A DNA stretch of 64,000 nucleotides, taken from positions 62,001 to 126,000 of the forward strand of contig NZ_LAJG01000005.1 of the NCBI RefSeq assembly GCF_000970455.1. Reading direction: 5' to 3'. Below the pieces are notes generated by a model that did not search any database, had not been told where the DNA came from, and saw only the letters and a list, made by a program, of their open reading frames with translations. This document shows positions 7,676-14,040 of this stretch, one piece after another. Origin of the DNA: Devosia soli. GTDB taxonomy: Bacteria; Pseudomonadota; Alphaproteobacteria; Rhizobiales; Devosiaceae. Each line of letters starts with the position of its first letter. The first letter of the stretch is position 1. A program made the position numbers and the translations under genes.

Positions 7676-7706
7676 AATAGGGCGTGTGGTGCGAACACGT
7701 CCTATT
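7676..7706. repeat. 31-bp inverted repeat, possible second terminator or operator
   Basis: AATAGGGCGTGT (7676-7687) and ACACGTCCTATT (7695-7706) are inverted copies with one mismatch that still allows G-U pairing, around a 7-base loop. On the minus strand the hairpin is followed by TTTCAT, a weak U-tract. It could be an additional terminator, an RNA processing site or a protein-binding palindrome. Confidence 0.55.
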
Positions 7707-7810
7707 CTGATCAGCATTCGAGGTGGCAAAGCGTGAGCGGCACGTATCCTTGGCCTTGGAAAAGGCCGATGCCGTCTCGCCAGAACTGGTTTGAACAGGT
7801 GCGGATACCA

Positions 7811-8137
7811 TCACGCCGCCGCCTCGGTGGGAATGATGGTGGCCAGCCGATAGCCGACAGTCTTGCGGCTGAAAATGCGATAGCCGAACGGGGCAATCTT
7901 GGCATTGGTTTTGGTCATGATGACCGCAATGACGGCGCGCGGATCGTCAGGCCCGCCGTTCGGGTCGAGCCCATACAAGGCGTTCACGACGACTTCCCGA
8001 AGCACGGATCCGCCGAAGCCATTCGCAACGGTGAGGAATAGCTCGCGCTCTTTCATCGAAAGGCTGGCTTCGTCCGCAACCTGCTCAAAGGCGCTGATAA
8101 GCGGACGGTGGCAGCAAGGGCAAACATTGACGCTCAT
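7811..8137 (-). CDS. Zn-ribbon prophage regulator-like protein
   Basis: 108 residues from the ATG at 8137 (MSVNVCPCCHRPL), which overlaps the upstream stop as ATGA. The N-terminal CPCC is a zinc-knuckle half. The rest is a helical domain with LTVANGFGGSVLREVVVNALYG and a basic C-terminal segment KTNAKIAPFGYRIFSRKTVGYRL that looks like a winged-helix or receiver-less regulator end. Function is unconfirmed. It sits just before the internal terminator, so an antitermination role would be attractive but is speculation. Confidence 0.6.
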   Translation of the reverse strand: MSVNVCPCCHRPLISAFEQVADEASLSMKERELFLTVANGFGGSVLREVVVNALYGLDPNGGPDDPRAVIAVIMTKTNAKIAPFGYRIFSRKTVGYRLATIIPTEAAA

Positions 8138-8262
8138 GGCTGCACACCCATGACAAGCACGATTGCCGCCAAAGCGCAGTACGCAGCAAACACAAGCGAC
8201 CAGCCTGCAAAGGCATAGACGGCTATGATGACAAGGCGCGGATATGTGTGAACCTTGGTCAT
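8134..8262 (-). CDS. 42-residue single-pass membrane microprotein
   Basis: From an ATG at 8262 overlapping the GapR-like stop (ATGA) to a TGA overlapping the next ATG. The 42 residues include one long hydrophobic stretch (LVIIAVYAFAGWSLVFAAY and on to VMGV), one or two membrane helices. Too short for automatic gene finders; translation is supported by both overlaps. Confidence 0.6.
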   Translation of the reverse strand: MTKVHTYPRLVIIAVYAFAGWSLVFAAYCALAAIVLVMGVQP

Positions 8263-8516
8263 TCGTCTTCACCCGGCGGCAACATACCCAGATGGGACAT
8301 GTAGAGGTCGAGAAGAGCGTCTTGCTCCATGCGCTCGTTCTCATCCATGCGGCGCAGACGCAGGATCATGTTGATGATCCGAACATCAAACCCGCGAGAT
8401 TTGGCTTCAGCCTTCACTTCCTTGATGTCGTCGGAGATTGCCTTCCGCTCCTCATCAAGTCGCTCGCATCTCTCAATGAATTGGCGCAGTTCCTCGCCTG
8501 CGACGTTGTCGCTCAT
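8259..8516 (-). CDS. gapR-like: GapR-like nucleoid protein (DUF2312), prophage-encoded
   Basis: 85 residues. The sequence reads EELRQFIERCERLDEERK, then KEVKAEAKSRGFDVRIIN and ILRLRRMDENERMEQD, the conserved course of GapR/DUF2312. In Caulobacter GapR is an essential alphaproteobacterial protein that encircles overtwisted DNA and helps topoisomerases during replication. Full family length is present. In this prophage it is encoded right after the Cro-like and 94-residue genes, so it is an early gene. It may help phage replication or interfere with the host GapR. Confidence 0.88.
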   Translation of the reverse strand: MSDNVAGEELRQFIERCERLDEERKAISDDIKEVKAEAKSRGFDVRIINMILRLRRMDENERMEQDALLDLYMSHLGMLPPGEDE

Positions 8517-8801
8517 TCAAGCCTCGCGATTTTTGGAATTGTAAGCAGCGTTCACTTCGGTCTTGCGAGAGCGGGTTTTGGCAGCCTTGCGCCGGCCCTC
8601 TTCGCGACGAGCAAGATTGGCTTCGCGCTCGGCACGATGCTTTTCCCATTCAGCAAGTGCAGCGTCGGAGGCGGCGTCTTCGGTCGCGCCCTGGAAGCGA
8701 ACTGGCAGGTATTCGCCGTTCGGCATGGTAAGGAAGGCGATCCATTCCTTGCCGGCGTCAGCATTGGTGCTCTGGTACGTGACGACGCGAATGTCGGTCA
8801 T
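8517..8801 (-). CDS. hypothetical prophage protein
   Basis: 94 residues. The first half has beta-strand character (IRVVTYQSTN, EWIAFLTMPNGEYLPVRFQG) and the second half is a charged helix (EWEKHRAEREANLARREEGRRKAAKTRSRK). Its stop abuts the GapR-like ATG directly and its start overlaps the Cro-like stop. No family is recognised. Confidence 0.6.
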   Translation of the reverse strand: MTDIRVVTYQSTNADAGKEWIAFLTMPNGEYLPVRFQGATEDAASDAALAEWEKHRAEREANLARREEGRRKAAKTRSRKTEVNAAYNSKNREA

Positions 8802-8998
8802 GCTGCCACCCGCGCCGGTTTACGCTTCATAAAGGCGGTGACCTTGTGAAGCGTCTTGAGCTGAATGGTTTTTCCTGCACGGAGCCGGGCGACGAACTTG
8901 CCGTCATTGACGGCGCGAAGACCAAATGTGGTCTCCTCGATCTCGTGTCGCTGGCAGTAGGCTTCGATCTGTTTGAGAAGGGCGCTAATTTCAACCAT
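8798..8998 (-). CDS. Cro-like small DNA-binding protein
   Basis: 66 residues. The pattern IEAYCQRHEIEETTFGLRAVNDGKFVARL is an HTH seen in small repressor-type proteins of alphaproteobacterial phages (AxTTFGxxAVNDGxFV). It is the first gene of the leftward operon, divergent from the CI-like repressor, so it is the likely Cro counterpart. The predicted promoter places the transcription start at about the ATG itself, so the mRNA may be leaderless. Confidence 0.7.
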   Translation of the reverse strand: MVEISALLKQIEAYCQRHEIEETTFGLRAVNDGKFVARLRAGKTIQLKTLHKVTAFMKRKPARVAA

Positions 8999-9004
8999 GC
9001 GCCA

Positions 9005-9033
9005 ATACTGGTGGGCTTCTGCCCATTTGTCAA
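9005..9033 (-). promoter_or_regulatory. leftward early promoter P_L with embedded operator
   Basis: On the minus strand TTGACA (9033-9028) is followed after 17 bases by CAGTAT (9010-9005). The -35 lies at the centre of the palindrome GCCCATTTGTCAATGGGC (9021-9038). The start of transcription would fall at about 8998, on the Cro-like start codon. Confidence 0.65.
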
Positions 9034-9038
9034 TGGGC
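9013..9038. repeat. operator copy 1 (26 bp, inverted copy at 10117-10142)
   Basis: This 26-bp stretch is the reverse complement of 10117-10142 with only two differences. It contains the palindrome GCCCATT-TGTC-AATGGGC and a third GGGC half-site four bases further out. A further GGGC/GCCC pair lies at 9054-9066 (ATGGGCTGCCCAT). The half-site is GCCCAT. It is the probable binding site for the CI-like and Cro-like proteins. Confidence 0.75.
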
Positions 9039-9055
9039 TATTACCCAAGTGCTAT
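9027..9055 (+). promoter_or_regulatory. putative repressor-maintenance promoter
   Basis: TTGTCA (9027-9032) and a weak TGCTAT (9050-9055), 17 bases apart, point at the repressor gene. The -35 shares base pairs with the opposite-strand P_L -35. The leader would be about 22 bases without a clear Shine-Dalgarno site. The weak -10 suits a promoter that needs activation by bound repressor. Confidence 0.35.
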
Positions 9056-9083
9056 GGGCTGCCCATTCTGAAATGCTGCGCCC

Positions 9084-9749
9084 ATGGCAAGTGAGCATAT
9101 CGAACGCGTGAAAACGCTTGTGACAGAGCACAAACTCAACATGAAAGCCGTCTCATTGGCGGCTGGATTGGGCGAGACGTTTGTGCGCGATATGATCAAG
9201 CGTGAGCGTGAGCCATCGAAAGAGAACTTCGATAAGGTCATGGATGCCATTGCCAGGATCATCGGACGCATTCCGCTCGATCCCGTCCGCGAGGTGTCGC
9301 CGGCGGACGTTGACCCGATCAACCGCCCTACCCTTGCCCGCGATATAGACGTTGTTGCAGCGGTTGCCGGCTCGGATCATGGCCGCGGTTCGTTCAAATT
9401 CTCAATGGATCCGATCGACAAAGTGGCCCGGCCGCCTGGGCTAGTTGGCGTGAAGGGCGTCTATTCCGCCTATGTCGAAAACGACAGCATGTCCCCGATG
9501 TACAATTCGGGCGACCTAGTCTTTGTGTCGAGCATTCGCCCTCCGCGGCCGGGTGACGCTGTGGTCATTCAGAACCCCGGGGATGTTGAGGGTGACGAGC
9601 CAGCAGGCTTTATCAAAATCCTCGTGCGCCGCAGCGCCGAGTGGATTGAATGCAAGCAGTTCAACCCGCCGGGCCCAATCAAATTCCGCAACCGGCCCGA
9701 TCTGATCATGCACCGCGTCTACACGAATAACGAGCTGTTCGGAATTTAG
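9084..9749 (+). CDS. CI/LexA-type phage repressor (HTH + S24 peptidase)
   Basis: 221 residues. Residues 6-45 form a helix-turn-helix (KAVSLAAGLGETFVRDMIK). Residues about 120-215 are an S24/LexA peptidase domain with nucleophile Ser135 in VENDSMSPMYNSGDLV and the general-base lysine Lys178 in GFIKIL. An Ala95-Gly96 pair in AAVAGSD could be the self-cleavage site. It maintains lysogeny by repressing the early promoters and is inactivated by RecA-stimulated self-cleavage, as known for the family. It lies exactly between the two inverted operator copies and is convergent with the 9746-10021 gene (4-base overlap of 3' ends). Confidence 0.9.
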   Translation: MASEHIERVKTLVTEHKLNMKAVSLAAGLGETFVRDMIKREREPSKENFDKVMDAIARIIGRIPLDPVREVSPADVDPINRPTLARDIDVVAAVAGSDHGRGSFKFSMDPIDKVARPPGLVGVKGVYSAYVENDSMSPMYNSGDLVFVSSIRPPRPGDAVVIQNPGDVEGDEPAGFIKILVRRSAEWIECKQFNPPGPIKFRNRPDLIMHRVYTNNELFGI

Positions 9750-10021
9750 TGCAGGGTCTGCCCTGGGGCGAAAGCCTCAAGGACCATCTTGATCTCTGCC
9801 AGCACGACTAGGTCGGGAATCTCGAGATCTACATCATCGCCCGTTGATCCGACCACTGGCACAACCACAAAATCCATTCCCTCGCTTTCGCGCACAGCTA
9901 GGCTGAACTTGCAGCTGGGGAAATAGCTGGCCAGGTACGCACGCAGCTCTGCGCGAAGTCGCACCAGATTGTCATGTACTAATGGACCGCTCAGGATCAC
10001 GTACTCTGCAACGCCAGCCAT
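9746..10021 (-). CDS. hypothetical prophage immunity-region protein
   Basis: 91 residues from the ATG at 10021, which has AAGGGAA seven bases upstream; the longer open frame to 10255 crosses the operator and is rejected. It is a small mixed alpha/beta protein (YVILSGPLVHDNLVRLRAEL, SEGMDFVVVPVVG, IPDLVVLAEIK). It lies in the immunity region, antisense to P_R and overlapping the 3' end of the repressor gene. No family is recognised; an antirepressor or immunity role is a guess from location. Confidence 0.55.
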   Translation of the reverse strand: MAGVAEYVILSGPLVHDNLVRLRAELRAYLASYFPSCKFSLAVRESEGMDFVVVPVVGSTGDDVDLEIPDLVVLAEIKMVLEAFAPGQTLH

Positions 10022-10116
10022 CTCGTTCCCTTTCTGTTCTTGCCATTGATTCCAGAGAACGCCCGAAGAGTCGAGTCGGTCGTTAATATTTTGCCTGCCC
10101 ATTTTGTTGGTCAGTT

Positions 10117-10142
10117 GCCCATTGACTGATGGGCAGAAGCCC
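10117..10142. repeat. operator copy 2 (26 bp, inverted copy at 9013-9038)
   Basis: Contains GCCCATTGACTGATGGGC (10117-10134) and a further GCCC (10139-10142). Relative to copy 1 only two bases in the spacer differ. Another GCCCAT half-site lies at 10097-10102. It overlaps the rightward promoter. Confidence 0.75.
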
Positions 10143-10150
10143 ATTATGGT
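10122..10150 (+). promoter_or_regulatory. rightward early promoter P_R
   Basis: TTGACT (10122-10127) and TATGGT (10145-10150) with a 17-base spacer. Transcription would start near 10157, giving a leader of about 34 bases with GGAG before the ATG at 10191. The -35 and spacer match P_L almost base for base. Confidence 0.65.
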
Positions 10151-10190
10151 ACCTTCATCAACGACGCACCGCGTCAGATGGAGCCGACAG

Positions 10191-10598
10191 ATGTCAGACC
10201 CGATCACCGCCCACCACAAGAGCCGCATCAGCGCCCTGATCGAAGCCACCAACACCTATGGCTGGGAAGATGATGCGATTGCCAATCTGAAGGCTCGCAA
10301 GCCTGCCTTCTGGTCGATGTGCGGCAACTCCAACCAGTTCGATGGCCTGCTTTTCAGCGCTGCCAATCGGCATGGTGCGATCGAGGCGGCGCAGGACGAA
10401 TACGAAGGCATCTTCTCTCGTCGCAACATGGACGTGCGTGGTGAGAAGCATCTCGACAAGCTTCTGCCTCTGAACCACGCGGCGGTCATGGACCTTATGC
10501 GCGCCTATCAGGCGGTCGGCACTTTCCGCACTCCGGAAGAACTCTATGCGCGGACTGAGCGGTTTGAGCGCTCGGAAGCGATGGAGGCGGCGGAATGA
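10191..10598 (+). CDS. hypothetical protein, first gene of the rightward operon
   Basis: 135 residues from the ATG at 10191, supported by GGAG eight bases ahead (the frame runs back to 10104 through the operator and is rejected). The protein is polar, with a KARKPAFWSMCGNSNQFDGLLF segment and a helical C-terminus. No family is recognised. As first gene after P_R it is expected to be expressed immediately on induction. Confidence 0.6.
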   Translation: MSDPITAHHKSRISALIEATNTYGWEDDAIANLKARKPAFWSMCGNSNQFDGLLFSAANRHGAIEAAQDEYEGIFSRRNMDVRGEKHLDKLLPLNHAAVMDLMRAYQAVGTFRTPEELYARTERFERSEAMEAAE

Positions 10599-10798
10599 AC
10601 GACACCCGCAAGATCGTGACAAGCTATGTCAACCCGCCCATTCCGACGCGGCAGTTCGACTGGTGCGCTCACTACGATGGAGATGAAGAAGCTGGCGGGT
10701 ACGGCTACGGCGCGACTGAGGTCGAAGCCATCCAGGATTTCATCGACAACCGCGACGAGGGCGACGCCCTATCCAACTCCGAAAGGACGGATGGATGA
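10595..10798 (+). CDS. small hypothetical prophage protein
   Basis: 67 acidic residues with FDWCAHYDGDEEAGGYGYGATEVEAIQDFID, overlapping both neighbours by four bases. It resembles small acidic phage early proteins; no function is assigned. Confidence 0.55.
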   Translation: MNDTRKIVTSYVNPPIPTRQFDWCAHYDGDEEAGGYGYGATEVEAIQDFIDNRDEGDALSNSERTDG

Positions 10799-10902
10799 GT
10801 AACTTCCTCTCCCACCACCCTGCCCTGTCCTTCTGGACCCTATCCCTAATCCTATGTGCGGCAATCGTGGTGTTGCTGCCTGAAAACGGAGGCGCATTCT
10901 GA
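10795..10902 (+). CDS. 35-residue single-pass membrane microprotein
   Basis: ATG at 10795 overlaps the preceding stop (ATGA), and its TGA overlaps the next ATG (TGATG at 10900-10904). It has one hydrophobic helix (FWTLSLILCAAIVVLLP). Below the usual gene-finder size limit; translation is supported by coupling at both ends. Confidence 0.6.
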   Translation: MSNFLSHHPALSFWTLSLILCAAIVVLLPENGGAF

Positions 10903-11213
10903 TGACGACCGTGAAGGAGCGCGAATGGCATGTCGTTGACGCCGTGCCGGAAGAGATAACGGGGGTTCGTCGCGAGCTTCTGGAAATGCTTCTGCTGAGC
11001 ACTACGCGCAAGACAGCGCAGTGGTCCGGACCAAGCCCGCGCCGGTGGAAATTCGTGTTCCCCGACAGCGGAGGTTGGTCAACGGTTGAGGAAATACGCC
11101 AAGACCAGATCACGCCAAGTAGGGTCGCGGCTATCTTGAGCGGGGAAGCCTTCGCTGCTGAAAAGTACGAAGCCGAGGTGCTGAACGTACTTCGACGGTT
11201 GGTGTCGAGATGA
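10902..11213 (+). CDS. hypothetical prophage protein
   Basis: 103 residues. The frame is uninterrupted and coupled at both ends. It contains helices around residues 22-36 and 73-103 and a Trp-rich middle (WSGPSPRRWKFVFPDSGGW). No recognised domain. Confidence 0.55.
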   Translation: MTTVKEREWHVVDAVPEEITGVRRELLEMLLLSTTRKTAQWSGPSPRRWKFVFPDSGGWSTVEEIRQDQITPSRVAAILSGEAFAAEKYEAEVLNVLRRLVSR

Positions 11214-11326
11214 CCAAGTGGACCATCATTGACGGCGCCTGGACCCAAATCCCCGCCCCTCCCAAAGACCTCCCCTACTTCACTCGCCCGACCGCAAAGA
11301 AGGAACAGACGAATGAGCGCGCTTGA
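11210..11326 (+). CDS. 38-residue microprotein
   Basis: ATG at 11210 overlaps the preceding stop, and the frame ends at TGA 11324-11326 inside the start of the ERF gene (14-base overlap). The residues are proline-rich (IPAPPKDLPYF). Probably translated, function unknown. Confidence 0.5.
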   Translation: MTKWTIIDGAWTQIPAPPKDLPYFTRPTAKKEQTNERA

Positions 11327-12035
11327 AAAGCACCAGGACAATCCGGCGCCGGTCGCCATTGCCCAGACTTCCAATCCAGTCATGGACATGATCCGCCAGG
11401 CTGTTGCCGCCGGCCAGCCGCTCGACGTGATCCGCGAGCTGAAGAACATGGCAACTGAGCTTGCCGCCGAAGAAGCGCAACGGGCTTTCGACAAGGCCAT
11501 TGCTGCAGCGAAAGCGGAGATCAAGCCGGTTGTGCGCACCGAGAAGGGTCACAACGGGAAGTATGCGGACCTTGCTGCGATTGCCGATGCGGTCGATCCA
11601 ATCCTCTCGCGCCATGGCCTCAACTACCGGCACCGGACGGCGCAGGCCAATGGCGCCATTACGATCACCTGCATTCTGTCCCACGAGCTGGGGCACCGCG
11701 AGGAAACGTCCATCACGGCCGGCGCCGATACGTCTGGCAACAAGAACAGCATCCAAGCGCTCGGGTCCACCCAAACCTATCTGATGCGCTACACGCTGGT
11801 TGCCGCACTTGGCCTGTCCACGACGAAGGACGACGATGGCAATGCCGGCGGTGCTGGCGAATTGGTCAGCATCGAGCAGATCGAGCAGCTACAGGCCCTT
11901 TTGACCGAGACCAATTCGGACGTTGCCAAGTTCTGCCAGGTCATGCGGGTCGAAAGCCTTGCTGGCATTCCAGCAAAGCGCTTCTCCGACGCCGTTGCCA
12001 AGCTCAACGCCAAGAAGGCGAGGGCTGCAGCATGA
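11313..12035 (+). CDS. erf: ERF-family single-strand annealing recombinase
   Basis: 240 residues from the ATG at 11313 (MSALEKHQDN) with AAGGAA upstream. The core (about residues 35-165) shows the ERF course: ELAAEEAQRAFDKAIAAAKAE, KYADLAAIADAVDPILSRHGL, then TYLMRYTLVAALGL. ERF proteins anneal complementary single strands in phage recombination, functionally like Red beta. The gene overlaps a YqaJ exonuclease gene by four bases, completing an exonuclease-annealase pair. Confidence 0.88.
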   Translation: MSALEKHQDNPAPVAIAQTSNPVMDMIRQAVAAGQPLDVIRELKNMATELAAEEAQRAFDKAIAAAKAEIKPVVRTEKGHNGKYADLAAIADAVDPILSRHGLNYRHRTAQANGAITITCILSHELGHREETSITAGADTSGNKNSIQALGSTQTYLMRYTLVAALGLSTTKDDDGNAGGAGELVSIEQIEQLQALLTETNSDVAKFCQVMRVESLAGIPAKRFSDAVAKLNAKKARAAA

Positions 12036-12673
12036 GCGATTTCGAACAAGGATCGGCGGACTGGTTCGCAGCCCGCCTTGGCAAGGTGACTGCGTCCCGC
12101 GTGGCCGATGTCATTGCCAAGACCAAGACCGGCTATTCAACGTCGCGCGCCAACTACGCGGCCCAGCTCATTGCTGAGCGACTGACAGGCACTGTTGCGG
12201 AAAGCTATTCGAATGCGGCCATGCAGTGGGGCACCGAGCAGGAACCAGAAGCTCGGCTCGCGTATGAGTTCGGTCACGACGCCGATGTCGTCCAGGTCGC
12301 CTTTGTTGAGCACCCGACCATTGGAATGAGCGGTGCGAGCCCTGATGGCCTTATTGGCGATGACGGCTTGGTCGAGATCAAGTGCCCTATCACCGCGACC
12401 CACTTGGACACGCTGCGGGACGAAAAAATCCCCGGCAAATACGAGACGCAGATGCTCTGGCAAATGGCGTGCACTGGCCGGCAGTGGTGCGACTTTGTCT
12501 CGTTCGATCCGCGTCTGCCCGAGAACATGCGTCTGTTCGTGAAGCGCTTGCATCGCGACGACGCGCGGATCGCTGAACTGGAAGCCGAAGTGTCGGAGTT
12601 CCTCACCGAAATTGATGCCACGGTTGCCGAGCTGATCCGCAAATACGGACTGCCCGGCGCCTTGGCCGCCTAA
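12032..12673 (+). CDS. YqaJ-like phage exonuclease (lambda Exo type)
   Basis: 213 residues. A PD-(D/E)xK core is visible: ASPDGLIGDDGLVEIKCP gives PD at 104-105 and E115-x-K117. Upstream, MQWGTEQEPEARLAYE is the conserved helix with the glutamate that helps bind metal. It degrades one strand of double-stranded ends so that the ERF protein can anneal. It is coupled to erf by ATGA. Confidence 0.88.
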   Translation: MSDFEQGSADWFAARLGKVTASRVADVIAKTKTGYSTSRANYAAQLIAERLTGTVAESYSNAAMQWGTEQEPEARLAYEFGHDADVVQVAFVEHPTIGMSGASPDGLIGDDGLVEIKCPITATHLDTLRDEKIPGKYETQMLWQMACTGRQWCDFVSFDPRLPENMRLFVKRLHRDDARIAELEAEVSEFLTEIDATVAELIRKYGLPGALAA

Positions 12674-12741
12674 TTCCCAACCTGACAGGGACCCCGGTTG
12701 CTCATCTGAGCACGCAAGTCGCAAGAGCCGGGAGCAGTTCA

Positions 12742-13131
12742 ATGACCACACCAGTTTCGCAGATGACAGCATGGCAGGGCGGGAAGTGCCGCGTCCCAAT
12801 GTGGATGGGAGGATCGCCCTCGGGCCATTGCGACAACATAGCTTTTGGTCCGCAGTACCCACGCGAATATCTGGCGGAACTTAACGTCCGCTACCTGCTC
12901 GACAGGCCTGCCTACTGCTTTGGACCGTGCTGTCCAAACCATGGAGGCCCAGCCGAAGGCGCGGCGATCATCTTCCAGGACGGTTACACGGAGCAAGGGC
13001 GACCGATGTACTGCGCGGTCATGCCTGATTTCATCAATCTGCAGGAGAGCCCAGCGGGGTTCAGCGGAGATGCGCGAAGGGCGGTTGCGAACCTGAAGAC
13101 GGCACTTGCTGCCGCAGCAGGTGCAGCATGA
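12742..13131 (+). CDS. hypothetical cysteine-containing prophage protein
   Basis: 129 residues, ATG at 12742 after GGGAGC. Cysteines (GKCRVP, SGHCDN, AYCFGPCCPNHGG) suggest a small metal-binding fold. The C-terminus is Ala-rich. A 68-base gap precedes it, the largest in this operon, so a secondary promoter is possible. No family is recognised. Confidence 0.6.
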   Translation: MTTPVSQMTAWQGGKCRVPMWMGGSPSGHCDNIAFGPQYPREYLAELNVRYLLDRPAYCFGPCCPNHGGPAEGAAIIFQDGYTEQGRPMYCAVMPDFINLQESPAGFSGDARRAVANLKTALAAAAGAA

Positions 13132-13337
13132 CCATTGAAGCCCAAGCCGACTTCATCACCGAAGTGCAGCGCGCCTGCCGAAAGGCAAAGGACAGCCGCA
13201 AGGAAAACGACCTGCGTCTGGCAAAGAACCTCATCGATGATCCCCGCTTCTCTGCCCTTGGCGAAAGCGAGCAAGAAGATCTGATGGAGGCTTATGGCCG
13301 CGCGCATCTGTTCGTATCGGGCGGAGGGATTGGCTAG
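13128..13337 (+). CDS. small hypothetical prophage protein
   Basis: 69 residues, charged and helical (VQRACRKAKDSRKENDLRLAKNLIDD). Coupled to both neighbours: ATGA upstream and TAGTG downstream. No recognised domain. Confidence 0.55.
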   Translation: MTIEAQADFITEVQRACRKAKDSRKENDLRLAKNLIDDPRFSALGESEQEDLMEAYGRAHLFVSGGGIG

Positions 13338-13780
13338 TGGCGCGCTATTTTACGATCCGCAATCCGGCCATCCTGCGCAACTGCTTCGAAGCGATCCGCG
13401 AAATGGGCCTCAACGCCCGCGTGACAATCGCACCAGAGCAGCGCAGCAGCGATCAGAACGCGTTCTTTCATTCGATCTGCAGCGACCTTGCCAAATCGGA
13501 ATTGAAGTTCGCCGGCAAGCGCCGATCGCTCGAGGAATGGAAAGTGCTGCTGGTGTCCGGCCATGCCGTTGCTACCGGCACTCAGGGCGAGGTCATACCC
13601 GGCATTGAGGGTGAGTTTGTAGCCATCCGCGAGAGCACCGCCAAGATGAGCGTGGCCCGCGCGTCGAGCCTCATCGAGTACGCCTTGGCCTATTGCGCCA
13701 TGAACGGCGTGGAAATCACGGAAACACGAAAGGGCGGCTTTCTTTCTGACCGTGCTGTTGAACCGAGAAAGGCAGCGTGA
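13337..13780 (+). CDS. ninB: NinB-like recombination protein
   Basis: 147 residues from a GTG at 13337 that shares a base with the preceding TAG. The pattern RSSDQNAFFHSICSDLAKS, then RRSLEEWKVLLVSGHA and SSLIEYALAYCAMNGVE is the NinB/Orf course of phage recombination mediators. NinB binds single-stranded DNA and works in the Red-type pathway. It fits the neighbouring ERF-YqaJ pair. Confidence 0.85.
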   Translation: MARYFTIRNPAILRNCFEAIREMGLNARVTIAPEQRSSDQNAFFHSICSDLAKSELKFAGKRRSLEEWKVLLVSGHAVATGTQGEVIPGIEGEFVAIRESTAKMSVARASSLIEYALAYCAMNGVEITETRKGGFLSDRAVEPRKAA

Positions 13781-14040
13781 TGAAAAACAAGCTCTCCGAT
13801 TTGAACGATCACCTGTTTGCCCAGCTTGAGCGCCTGTCCGATGAAGATTTGACGCCCGAGCAGATCGAAGTCGAATCCAAGCGCGGCGAAGCCTTGGTCA
13901 ACGTCGCTGACCAGATCATTCGCAACGCCGAGCTGACCTTCAAGGCATCCACCTTTGTCGCCCAGCATGGCGACCGCTTCCGCCCTGCGCTGTCTGGGCT
14001 GATCGGAAAGTCCGTAACGGTGGAGACAAGCGACGAATGA
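13777..14040 (+). CDS. hypothetical prophage protein
   Basis: 87 residues, helical, with LSDEDLTPEQIEVESKRGEALVNVADQIIRNAEL. This pattern recurs in proteins found beside ninB in alphaproteobacterial phages, but no function is known to me. ATGA overlaps on both sides. Confidence 0.6.
   Translation: MMKNKLSDLNDHLFAQLERLSDEDLTPEQIEVESKRGEALVNVADQIIRNAELTFKASTFVAQHGDRFRPALSGLIGKSVTVETSDE

Larger units (their letters stand above)
7319..7810. other. 492-bp non-coding block inside the leftward operon
   Basis: Open frames cross this block on both strands (for example 7425-7736 plus and 7305-7811 minus), but none has convincing protein character. The block contains a strong minus-strand intrinsic terminator (7515-7557) and a near-perfect inverted repeat (7676-7706). 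I read it as a regulatory spacer that splits the leftward operon in two. Confidence 0.5.

Noticed and set aside
7425..7736. 103-codon plus-strand open frame
   Set aside because: It lies inside the leftward operon against its direction, overlaps the terminator, and has no ribosome-binding site or family resemblance.
7305..7814. 169-codon minus-strand open frame coupled by TGATG to the preceding gene
   Set aside because: It runs through a strong terminator and a long inverted repeat, and the product lacks protein-like composition or conserved motifs.
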